Shown piece by piece: positions 1 to 5,541 of a stretch of 6,828 bases of DNA. The stretch is taken from positions 1-6,828 of the forward strand of contig WOUX01000053.1 in NCBI GenBank assembly GCA_009773075.1. Direction: 5' to 3'. Each line of letters opens with the position of its first letter. Position 1 is the stretch's first letter. The DNA is from a bacterium (GTDB lineage Bacteria > Desulfobacterota > UBA8473). The notes under the pieces were generated by a model. It was not told the DNA's origin, searched no databases, and worked only from the letters and a program-made list of their open reading frames with translations. Made by a program: the position numbers and the translations under genes.

Positions 1-990
1 CATAATACTGGCCCCCTGAAGCCTCTCTTTTGCATAGGCAACGGCATTGAGGTATGCAGAGCTGGCCTGTCCCAAGGATTGGAGTCCCACACCCAATCTG
101 GCCTCGTTCATCATGTGGAACATGATCTTCATGCCCTGGTTCTCTCCGCCCAGAAGTTCACCGATACATCTGCCATTGTCTCCAAAATTCAGGGTAGTCG
201 TTGCTGAACCGTTAATCCCAAGCTTATGTTCTATCCCGCTGCAGAAGACGTCATTATCTTCACCAAGACTTCCATCTTCATTAACCCTGATCTTTGGAAC
301 CAAAAACAGGGATATCCCCTTTGTTCCCTGGGGTGCCCCCTGAATTCTGGCTAGAACAGGATGTATTATGTTTTCCGTCAGATTATGTTCCCCTGCCGTG
401 ATAAAGGATTTGGTGCCTGTTATAGTGTACGTCCCATCCGCGTTCTTTTTTGCAATTGTCTTGGTAGCGCCCACATCACTTCCTGCACCCGGCTCAGTAA
501 GGCACATGGTGCCTGCCCATGCACCGGGATACATCCTCTCCATGTATTTCTTCTTCTGCTCTTCCGTACCATATATCTCTATGAGCTTGGCCGCTCCATG
601 GGTAAGCATTGCATACCCTCCCAGTGCACCATTTGCCGCGGCACAGTATTCTTCTATCGGTGCAAATATGGTAAAAGGCAACCCCTGTCCGCCTATCTCA
701 GGATCCTCGGTAGGGGTAATCCACCCTCCTTCTTTATAGAGCCTGAATGCCTCATGAAAACATTCGGGTACCGTTACCTTACCATTTTCATACTTGCAGC
801 CTTCCCTGTCCCCTTTTTCTCTTGTAGGCAGTAACACATTTACCGCCAGCTTCCTCGCCTCCTCAATAACCATATCAAAGTCCTGTTTTGTAAAATCCTT
901 ATATTTCTCAGTCTTACACAGATCCTCAACGCATAACTGTTCGTGCAATACAAACTCTACATCTCTCTCATCGACTAATAGATTTCCCAT
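1..990 (-). CDS. Acyl-CoA dehydrogenase, N-terminal 330 residues (3' end beyond window)
   Basis: FAD-dependent flavoenzyme expected to introduce an alpha,beta double bond into an acyl-CoA and pass electrons to electron-transfer flavoprotein in the cytoplasm. I translated the minus strand from the ATG at 990: 330 codons run without a stop to base 1, so the C-terminus is missing. The start MGNLLVDERDVEFVLHEQL matches the N-terminal extension of the roughly 600-residue DmdC-like dehydrogenases. The family signature TMCLTEPGAGSD lies at about 161-172 and TGTKSFITAGEH at about 191-202; both belong to the flavin- and acyl-binding middle domain. The C-terminal helical domain begins near 285 (MKIMFHMMNEAR). 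The catalytic glutamate should lie beyond the window edge. A strong AGGAGG at 998-1003 sits 7 bases before the ATG, fixing the start. The substrate cannot be read from this part; methylthiopropionyl-CoA, fatty acyl-CoA and aromatic-derived acyl-CoAs are all possible. Confidence 0.95.
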   Translation of the reverse strand, partial: MGNLLVDERDVEFVLHEQLCVEDLCKTEKYKDFTKQDFDMVIEEARKLAVNVLLPTREKGDREGCKYENGKVTVPECFHEAFRLYKEGGWITPTEDPEIGGQGLPFTIFAPIEEYCAAANGALGGYAMLTHGAAKLIEIYGTEEQKKKYMERMYPGAWAGTMCLTEPGAGSDVGATKTIAKKNADGTYTITGTKSFITAGEHNLTENIIHPVLARIQGAPQGTKGISLFLVPKIRVNEDGSLGEDNDVFCSGIEHKLGINGSATTTLNFGDNGRCIGELLGGENQGMKIMFHMMNEARLGVGLQSLGQASSAYLNAVAYAKERLQGASIM

Positions 991-1002
991 CTTTTAACCT
1001 CC

Positions 1003-1212
1003 TTATAGTTTTTTCATGGTCTCTATTCTCTCTACGATGGTATGGAATTTAAATGTCTCCCTAATTCGCTGTGTGGTTGAGTCGCCAAGCGGTTGAATAG
1101 CTAAAAATATTCTAACTGTGGGAACATGCTTGAATTGAGTACCATGACGGGTTAAGATTTCACAGGCTTCCCAGACGGATAAAATCCTCCGGCTGTAGAA
1201 ATCTCTCTTCAC
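1003..1212 (-). CDS. Possible small ORF, 69 codons, between radical SAM and acyl-CoA dehydrogenase genes
   Basis: A GTG-initiated ORF in a different frame from the radical SAM gene. It overlaps that gene's last 53 bases and then fills almost the whole gap to the acyl-CoA dehydrogenase. It ends in TAA directly before the GGAGG of the next gene, the tight spacing usual in operons. The product would be basic (start MKRDFYSRRI, end ERIETMKKL) with a likely C-terminal helix. I recognise no family. The start is weak: GTG, with AAGAAGG about 11 bases upstream. The radical SAM protein has a natural-looking C-terminus in its own frame, so this is not simply its frameshifted tail. It may be a real small gene, a decayed remnant, or chance. 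Confidence 0.25.
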   Translation of the reverse strand: MKRDFYSRRILSVWEACEILTRHGTQFKHVPTVRIFLAIQPLGDSTTQRIRETFKFHTIVERIETMKKL

Positions 1213-2263
1213 TGATGTCTAAACCTTCTTCGATTAGATCCAGGACAACTCCTTTTTCTTCAGGGAGTTTATAACCATCATAGTCCTGTTTTAATAAATG
1301 GATAAGATTTTCAGTCCCTGTCCGATAAGCAGGGTTCCTGAAGTGGTCGAAACAAATCCTGCTGGTCACATCCAGCCCATTTACCATTGTTTTCATCTCT
1401 TCCAGGCACTCATGGGGTGAAAGGAGTTCCAATTCATTCTTTTCGTACGCATCCAACAGGGGTGTGCCAGGCAAAGGGGTAAAGGGTCTTGATCGTATGA
1501 AATCAGGATTTATCTCGTTTAACGCGTTTGCAGTATTCACGGCATGCTGTTTAGTCATTGTCCTTCCACCCAGTCCAGGCATAATATATTCTGAAAGTTC
1601 TATACCGGCTTCCATCACCTTTTTCCCTGCATGGATATGTTCCTCTGCCGTTACCCCTTTCTTGATCTTCCATAATAATTTATCGTCTCCTGTCTCCAAT
1701 CCTATATGCAATCTCGACAGACCCGCCTTACCCAGTTGTTTTAGTTCCTCCGGTTTCTTTTTAAAGATGGTCTTCGCCCTGGCATAAGAGGTTATCCTGT
1801 TCAGGGTAGGAAACTTCTCCTTTAAATATACGATAATTTCAACCAATTGGGGAGTGGGAATTACAATAGAATCAGCATCCTGCAAAAACACTGTCCTTGC
1901 CCCAGAATGCAGCCAGTTAAATACATTGACAAAACTGTGATTGTTGTTGAGTTGGGGGATACTTCTTATAAGGGCGGCACCCACTGCATTGCTTATATCC
2001 CCAGCATAGCCCAAATCCCAGGACAGCTTTTTTATCTCGTCACAGATGGCACTCACCGTATCAATATCGGCTTTAACATCATCTACGGACCTCTTCTTGA
2101 ATTTCTCGTGATTATATGGTCTGCCATAGCAGAAGGTGCAGTGATTCCAGGGGCAATTCCTTGTAACTCTTATCAGCAGAGAATAGCTTCCACCTTCACT
2201 TGGTGGACGAATGGGCCCCATTTCAAAAGAAAGTCCGTTAAGTTTGCTGTGATGAATTAGCAT
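1160..2263 (-). CDS. Radical SAM protein, CX4CX2C type, uncharacterised
   Basis: Cytoplasmic iron-sulfur enzyme expected to cleave S-adenosylmethionine to a 5'-deoxyadenosyl radical; its substrate is unknown. Of 367 residues, 19-23 (RPPSE) open the domain and Cys37, Cys42 and Cys45 (CPWNHCTFC) form the [4Fe-4S] site with CX4CX2C spacing instead of the classical CX3CX2C. I recall the longer spacing from a large family with IRPPSE...GCSHNxCTFC starts, so it does not mean loss of function. Other family marks are VFLQDADSIVIPT (125-137), GLETGDD (188-194) at the SAM-binding strand, PGLGGRTMTKQHA (229-241) and FTPLPGTPL (261-269). No cobalamin-binding or SPASM-type cysteine-rich domain is seen. 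The C-terminus (EEGLDISEERFLQPEDFI) looks intact. The ATG at 2263 is the first in frame after a stop, but AGGAG touches it with no spacer. Met15 (2221) is an alternative, close to where homologues seem to begin. Probably co-transcribed with the gene ending at 2300. Confidence 0.9.
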   Translation of the reverse strand: MLIHHSKLNGLSFEMGPIRPPSEGGSYSLLIRVTRNCPWNHCTFCYGRPYNHEKFKKRSVDDVKADIDTVSAICDEIKKLSWDLGYAGDISNAVGAALIRSIPQLNNNHSFVNVFNWLHSGARTVFLQDADSIVIPTPQLVEIIVYLKEKFPTLNRITSYARAKTIFKKKPEELKQLGKAGLSRLHIGLETGDDKLLWKIKKGVTAEEHIHAGKKVMEAGIELSEYIMPGLGGRTMTKQHAVNTANALNEINPDFIRSRPFTPLPGTPLLDAYEKNELELLSPHECLEEMKTMVNGLDVTSRICFDHFRNPAYRTGTENLIHLLKQDYDGYKLPEEKGVVLDLIEEGLDISEERFLQPEDFIRLGSL

Positions 2264-2268
2264 CTCCT
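2264..2268 (-). promoter_or_regulatory. AGGAG directly abutting the radical SAM ATG
   Basis: Reading the minus strand, AGGAG is followed at once by ATG, leaving no spacer. Shine-Dalgarno sites normally sit 5-10 bases before the start. Either the site is used poorly, the stop of the preceding gene 36 bases upstream helps re-initiation, or the true start is the internal ATG at 2221. There is no in-frame ATG, GTG or TTG at a good distance just after the site. Confidence 0.4.
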
Positions 2269-2299
2269 ATACCACCATTGACGAGATTTACGAACCCTT

Positions 2300-2806
2300 T
2301 CAAAATTCCTCAGCCATCATCTTCTTTGATGCCTCCTGGCCAATTATTCCATCGGCACTGCCGGTTAAGCTGAAGTAATCTTCAAACTTTTTATCTTGAG
2401 GCCATCCCACAAAACAATCAACCTTATCCCTATCGGGGTTTACAAGCCACATCATAAAAGAGTGATCCTTAACTGTAAACCACCATTCTTCTTCCCTTAT
2501 CAGGAATGCAAGGAAAAAATACTCGCTTACCGGAGGGAGTATCAAGGCATAATCTACCTTGCTGCCCAAAACACACTTAGCAGCGGCCAGCTCTCTGAAT
2601 CCTTCTATTGCCTCGCTAATATCTTTCTTTATCACCCCTATTACTTCGTGTTTCTTGTTCCCTTCTTTCCTCTCCACATGAATATCAGGCAGGGCAAAAC
2701 CGATATACTTCGGCTGCAGGATAGTATATCCTACGTACTTCAGGAAATCCTCTACTCCCTTCTTAATCTCTTCTTTTGTAAACCTCTCCTCTTTTTCCTC
2801 ATACAT
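2300..2806 (-). CDS. Uncharacterised protein with degenerate PD-(D/E)XK nuclease-like fold
   Basis: I do not recognise a named family. Numbering from the ATG at 2815 (171 residues), the predicted order is helix (13-28), strand (TILQP), strand with PD at 43-44 (ALPDIHVER), strand (HEVIGVIKK, 57-64), long helix (DISEAIEGFRELAAAK) and strand (YALILPP). This is the alpha-beta-beta-beta-alpha-beta core of restriction-endonuclease-like proteins. The E/D-x-K position appears to be V61-I62-K63, so the second acidic residue is missing and catalysis is doubtful. The C-terminal third is rich in aromatics (EEEWWFTVKDHSFMMWLVNP) and also unrecognised. There is no signal peptide or membrane segment. I prefer the start at 2806 (168 residues), because GGAGG at 2816-2820 is 9 bases before that ATG but directly touches the one at 2815. 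It is probably the first gene of a unit that continues 36 bp on with the radical SAM gene. The fold is inferred by eye; the reading frame is secure. Confidence 0.8.
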   Translation of the reverse strand: MYEEKEERFTKEEIKKGVEDFLKYVGYTILQPKYIGFALPDIHVERKEGNKKHEVIGVIKKDISEAIEGFRELAAAKCVLGSKVDYALILPPVSEYFFLAFLIREEEWWFTVKDHSFMMWLVNPDRDKVDCFVGWPQDKKFEDYFSLTGSADGIIGQEASKKMMAEEF

Positions 2807-2815
2807 ATTCAACAT

Positions 2816-2820
2816 CCTCC
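2816..2820 (-). promoter_or_regulatory. Shine-Dalgarno GGAGG that decides the start of the nuclease-like gene
   Basis: GGAGG on the minus strand touches the ATG at 2815 but lies 9 bases before a second in-frame ATG at 2806, which has the normal spacing. This favours the shorter protein beginning MYEEKEE over the longer one beginning MLNMYEE. Confidence 0.6.
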
Positions 2821-2864
2821 CACAACTGTATCAAATACAAATTATATCCAGTGTCTTTTATCTT

Positions 2865-2910
2865 ATTTAAACTAACCTTGTCAGATAAGTCAAATAAAAT
2901 AAAAAAATTT
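2865..2910 (-). promoter_or_regulatory. Sigma-70-type promoter with UP-like A/T tract, after holA
   Basis: On the minus strand, TTGACT (2893-2888) is separated by exactly 17 bases from TTAAAT (2870-2865). The -35 box matches consensus at 5 of 6 bases and the -10 at 4 of 6. Directly upstream of the -35 box is an A/T-only tract, AAATTTTTTTATTTTAT (2910-2894), resembling an UP element and beginning within the holA stop codon. A perfect TATAAT (2846-2841) lies further downstream but has no good -35 box; it could be an alternative -10. Transcription would start about 45-50 bases before the nuclease-like gene and could also read through the radical SAM and acyl-CoA dehydrogenase genes. Placement between two same-strand genes suggests a new transcription unit, independent of lptE-holA. 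Confidence 0.55.
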
Positions 2911-3916
2911 ATTCTACTTTTGTAAGATCCAGTATCAACCTTTCCAATATCAGTCTCTTGGCAACTCTGCTGGATTTAAGAGCCAGATCGGTACTGAGAA
3001 ACTGATCAAATGCCTTCTTCAATTCATCAAAGGAAAATTGATCTACCTGTTTCAAGAATCCTTTGAGGAAAAATTTCCTGATCCCCAGCCTCTCACCTAC
3101 CTCAAAAGGTGTTAAACCCTTCTGCAGCATCTCCTTTGCCCTTAATATTAGACGGAATTGACGTATTATCATTCCCAGAATCTTCAAGTGATCTTCCCCA
3201 GAAGCCAGAATCTTTATAAGTATATTTAACGCCTTTTCTAGATCCTTATTCCCCACAGAGTCTATAAGAGTAAAAATACTTTCTACCTTTATATCCGTAA
3301 CTACCGCCTCCAGATCTTCTATCTCTATGGTCTGTTTTTCCCCTATAAATATGGAGACCTTTTCTGTTTCATTGTATATCTGCTGGAGGTTATTACCGAC
3401 CAACTCCATCAAAAAAGCTACTGCATCTTTACTGATCTTCTTAGAGAACCTGTTTGCCAATCTTTGAATCCAATAGGGCAATTCTCCGTCTTTTGGATGG
3501 TTTAATTGGGCAATAGCGCCAAACTTGGAGAGATTAATGAAGAACTTTGCCCTAGGATTTACCTTTTCACCAATGAAAACCAGACATGCGAAGGGAGATG
3601 GGTCAGAGATATAGGATGTGAGCTGTTCCAAATCTTTTGCTGATAATTGATTGGCATCTTTGACAACAATAAGCCTCTTTTGTGATACTACCGGTATAGT
3701 CTGGGCAGCATTAATGATCTCTGGGGCGCCATTTTCGCTGCCATAAAAGATTTCGTAATTGAAGTCTTTAAAACCAGAGGGGATCACTCTCTCTTCGATA
3801 TTTCTGATGGTTTCTTCAATCAGGTATGTTTCGTCACCATAAAGATAATAGACTGGAAGGACTTCTTCTTTTTCCAAATGTCTGGTGAGTTCATGGGGGG
3901 TTATAGTTGTAAGCAT
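2909..3916 (-). CDS. holA: DNA polymerase III subunit delta
   Basis: Delta subunit of the clamp-loader complex, which opens the beta sliding clamp and loads it onto primed DNA at the replication fork. The 335-residue length is normal for the family. The N-terminal ITPHELTRHLEKEEVLPVYYLYGDETYLIEE (about 5-35) is the typical opening of the AAA-like domain, which lacks a working ATP site in this subunit. Further marks are PVVSQKRLIVVKDA (75-88), the LELVG-like helix AFLMELVGNNLQQIYNE (167-183), and the helical collar domain with VESIFTLIDSVGNKDLEKAL (211-230) and LKILGMIIRQFRLIL (244-258). No Shine-Dalgarno is visible before the ATG. The lptE stop lies only 15 bases upstream, so translation coupled to lptE is likely. 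The lptE-holA order is conserved in many proteobacteria. Confidence 0.96.
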   Translation of the reverse strand: MLTTITPHELTRHLEKEEVLPVYYLYGDETYLIEETIRNIEERVIPSGFKDFNYEIFYGSENGAPEIINAAQTIPVVSQKRLIVVKDANQLSAKDLEQLTSYISDPSPFACLVFIGEKVNPRAKFFINLSKFGAIAQLNHPKDGELPYWIQRLANRFSKKISKDAVAFLMELVGNNLQQIYNETEKVSIFIGEKQTIEIEDLEAVVTDIKVESIFTLIDSVGNKDLEKALNILIKILASGEDHLKILGMIIRQFRLILRAKEMLQKGLTPFEVGERLGIRKFFLKGFLKQVDQFSFDELKKAFDQFLSTDLALKSSRVAKRLILERLILDLTKVE

Positions 3917-3931
3917 AGCGGTTTGGGTGTG

Positions 3932-4465
3932 CTAAAAATTTTCGAATATCCTGTTGTGGATATCCTCTGCCATATCTTCTGCTACCTTTCTTATAGCCTC
4001 TATCTTATTGTTATAGGTGGTGGCTGTGTTTGACGAAACTGTATATTCGTGGTAACCCGAGAAACCTGAGGTTTTCCATATGATTATCCCATTGTCATTT
4101 CTCTTCAGGGATATATCCAGCGTGACAGTTGCCCTGTATTCCAATACCCTGTCGTTTCTGTCAAAGGATACTGGAGTCTCTTTAAATGATTTGATTGTTC
4201 CGATTATAGTTGCATCAGAGTCCTCTCCTTTTGAAACGTCCACTTTTCCCCTTTTTAAAAATTCTTCGATAAGGGCATCTGTAAAAAGGTTTTCGATCCT
4301 GGGTTCAAAAGTCTTATTGGTAAAGAATGGAACGGCTATTGTTTTGACACCCGGTGTTAGCGTTCCTCTTTTACCGGTAAAATGGTATCCGCATGCAGAG
4401 AGGGACATTGTCAATGTCGCAATTAAAGCGAATCTGTATATCCTTCTTTCTATGGAGAGTTGCAT
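3932..4465 (-). CDS. lptE: LPS assembly lipoprotein LptE
   Basis: Outer-membrane lipoprotein that plugs the LptD barrel and helps insert lipopolysaccharide into the outer leaflet. Of 177 residues, 1-24 form a lipoprotein signal with basic start (ERRIYR), hydrophobic core and lipobox LSAC, so Cys25 would be the lipidated residue. CGYHFTGKRGTLTPGVKTIAVPFFTNKTFEP (25-55) is the family hallmark: GYHF followed by the I-A-V-P-x-F-x-N strand. The C-terminal half has the alternating strands (EYRATVTLDISL; IIIWKTSGFSGYHEY) and closing helix (KIEAIRKVAEDMAEDIHNRIF) usual for the family. AGGA at 4473-4476 lies 7 bases before the ATG. holA follows at 15 bp. leuS, the common upstream neighbour, is absent; a palindromic repeat and an LPP20-type gene precede it. 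No separate promoter is evident in the 107-bp gap. Confidence 0.93.
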   Translation of the reverse strand: MQLSIERRIYRFALIATLTMSLSACGYHFTGKRGTLTPGVKTIAVPFFTNKTFEPRIENLFTDALIEEFLKRGKVDVSKGEDSDATIIGTIKSFKETPVSFDRNDRVLEYRATVTLDISLKRNDNGIIIWKTSGFSGYHEYTVSSNTATTYNNKIEAIRKVAEDMAEDIHNRIFENF

Positions 4466-4482
4466 AAGGTAGTCCTGTTGTC

Positions 4483-4563
4483 ACTATTCAGGTGTTTAGG
4501 CTGAAGACCGAAGGCTGAAGTGTCCTAACAGTCTTCAGCCTTCAGTCTATCTACCTGAGTAGT
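4483..4563. repeat. Imperfect intergenic palindrome made of TTCAGCC-type heptads
   Basis: An inner inverted repeat pairs AGACCGAAGGCTGAAG (4505-4520) with CTTCAGCCTTCAGTCT (4533-4548), 15 of 16 bases, across a 12-base loop; the one mismatch becomes a G-U pair in minus-strand RNA. The stem can extend by TGT/ACA inside the loop. Outer arms ACTATTCAGGT (4483-4493) and ACCTGAGTAGT (4553-4563) pair at 10 of 11 positions, giving an element of about 81 bp with terminal inverted repeats. Both inner arms are made of 7-base units (GCTGAAG, ACCGAAG, GCTGAAG and complements). No T-run follows on either side, so it is not a classical intrinsic terminator. It resembles REP- or MITE-like elements, or the heptad repeats found in scattered copies in many bacteria. 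Confidence 0.85.
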
Positions 4564-4572
4564 TATTGCAGT

Positions 4573-5541
4573 TTAATCAATTACAATCATTACCCTGCAT
4601 TGCTTTAAGAAGCCTTTCTGTTTGATTATAGCCCTAAATATTTCTGCATCCTTGTCACTCATAACGATGTCAGATGGGCTTTTATCGCTTACCTTTTCTG
4701 CTTTCAGGGTAATAGGATTATTTGTAACCCTTGAATTGGTCTGGGCAGCGGTTAGATCTCTTGAGTACAAAGCCACTCCATTTTCAGCAGCACCCTCCGG
4801 GGATACCACATCGGAATGGTAAAGCTCTTTTCCTGATGATTCAAGAATTCTGGGGATTAGCGCAGGTTTCAACTTTAATGTTCTCGCGTCTACAACAAGC
4901 CCGGTATAATCCGGCAGTTTTAAAGGAGGGGGTTCTTCTGCCTTTGGCTCTTCTGCTTTTGGTTCCTCTGTCTTAGCTACCTTAGATTCAGGTGTTCCCT
5001 TAACATCAGGAGCAGGCTCAGCAACTGGTTTCTCGGGCATTGCTTCTGGTTTAGGGGTATCCCCCTCTATGACCTTTACCGGTGCTACTGCCTTCTTCTC
5101 TACCGGCTTTAAAAATAGGCTTAACAAATCTCCTTTTATACTCATACTTACTGTAACTTCCACTGATCCATCAGACATATACTTTGTATCTGTAACCTTT
5201 GACCCCTTTACGATCCCATGCACCCTGGTTTTTATAACATCATTTTCTACCATATATTCTTTTACAATAGTAGTGGAAGCAACTCTCACTCCTTCCAATG
5301 TTTCCAGAAGATTTCTCCTGGCATCAGATATAGCAGCCCTCTTGGCCAATATCCTCCCTTGAGCAGGATTCTGCACATCTGGAGATGGGGCGCCACTACC
5401 CTTTGCAATGATAATACCGGATGTCCAGTTTATACCGCCATTGGTTCCAATAGGTTCTATGAGCTCAATTTCACTACCGAAGATATTACTGCAAAATAAA
5501 ATTATGAAAAATGGAATTAAAAATACGATTGTTCTTTTCAT
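4573..5541 (-). CDS. Exported LPP20-domain protein with Pro/Glu-rich linker and C-terminal YTGLVVDAR domain
   Basis: Envelope protein of unknown role, 322 residues. Residues 1-22 form a Sec signal peptide (MKRTIVFLIPFFIILFCSNIFG). Cys17 is preceded by Phe, a poor lipobox, so processing by signal peptidase I near residue 22 is likelier. Residues about 60-137 fit an LPP20-type domain: AKRAAISDARRNLLETLEGVRV, a segment ending in IKTRVHGIVKGSKV, and DGSVEVTVSMSIKG. Residues about 146-210 are a Pro/Lys/Glu/Ala linker, probably disordered, with three five-residue EEPKA-like repeats. Residues 211-322 (YTGLVVDART...RVMIVID) form a second domain that I recall beside LPP20 domains in Desulfobacterota proteins, function unknown. 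GGGAGG (5547-5552) lies 5 bases before the ATG, which overlaps the preceding stop as ATGA. A FlgT-like flagellar role is conceivable because the folds are related, but no flagellar gene is present. Confidence 0.85.
   Translation of the reverse strand: MKRTIVFLIPFFIILFCSNIFGSEIELIEPIGTNGGINWTSGIIIAKGSGAPSPDVQNPAQGRILAKRAAISDARRNLLETLEGVRVASTTIVKEYMVENDVIKTRVHGIVKGSKVTDTKYMSDGSVEVTVSMSIKGDLLSLFLKPVEKKAVAPVKVIEGDTPKPEAMPEKPVAEPAPDVKGTPESKVAKTEEPKAEEPKAEEPPPLKLPDYTGLVVDARTLKLKPALIPRILESSGKELYHSDVVSPEGAAENGVALYSRDLTAAQTNSRVTNNPITLKAEKVSDKSPSDIVMSDKDAEIFRAIIKQKGFLKQCRVMIVID
4931..4975. repeat. Three tandem 15-bp repeats in the linker of the LPP20-domain gene
   Basis: Three consecutive 15-base copies, GGTTCTTCTGCCTTT, GGCTCTTCTGCTTTT and GGTTCCTCTGTCTTA, keep the reading frame and encode KTEEP-KAEEP-KAEEP on the minus strand. 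The copies differ mostly at wobble positions. Copy number could change the linker length by five residues at a time without breaking the frame. Confidence 0.8.

Noticed and set aside
37..45. CX4CX2C spacing in the radical SAM protein (residues 37-45) as a new cluster motif.
   Set aside because: The same spacing occurs in a large known family with GCSHNxCTFC motifs, so it is a family trait. The coordinates given here are residue numbers.
361..834. Long open frames on the plus strand, for example within 361-834, 1847-2260, 2396-2875 and 4080-4472.
   Set aside because: They lie opposite genes with clear family motifs on the minus strand, have low-complexity or Ser/Phe/Pro-rich translations typical of antisense frames, and lack ribosome binding sites in sensible places.
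1070..1120. On the plus strand, GTCGCCAAGCGGTTGAATAG resembles the D-arm region of tRNA-Gln, followed by a GAATA/TATTC stem.
   Set aside because: The possible anticodon stem has an 8-base loop, no T-arm or GGTTCGAATCC-like motif follows, and no acceptor stem pairs. It is a chance match inside the gap.
1160..1212. Frameshift in the radical SAM gene, with the 69-codon ORF as its lost C-terminus.
   Set aside because: The radical SAM frame ends in a natural C-terminal sequence (EEGLDISEERFLQPEDFI) at a normal length of 367 residues, so nothing seems to be missing.
4505..4548. Rho-independent terminator between the LPP20-domain gene and lptE.
   Set aside because: The stem is strong, but no run of T follows it on the minus strand, and lptE would then need a promoter that I cannot see.
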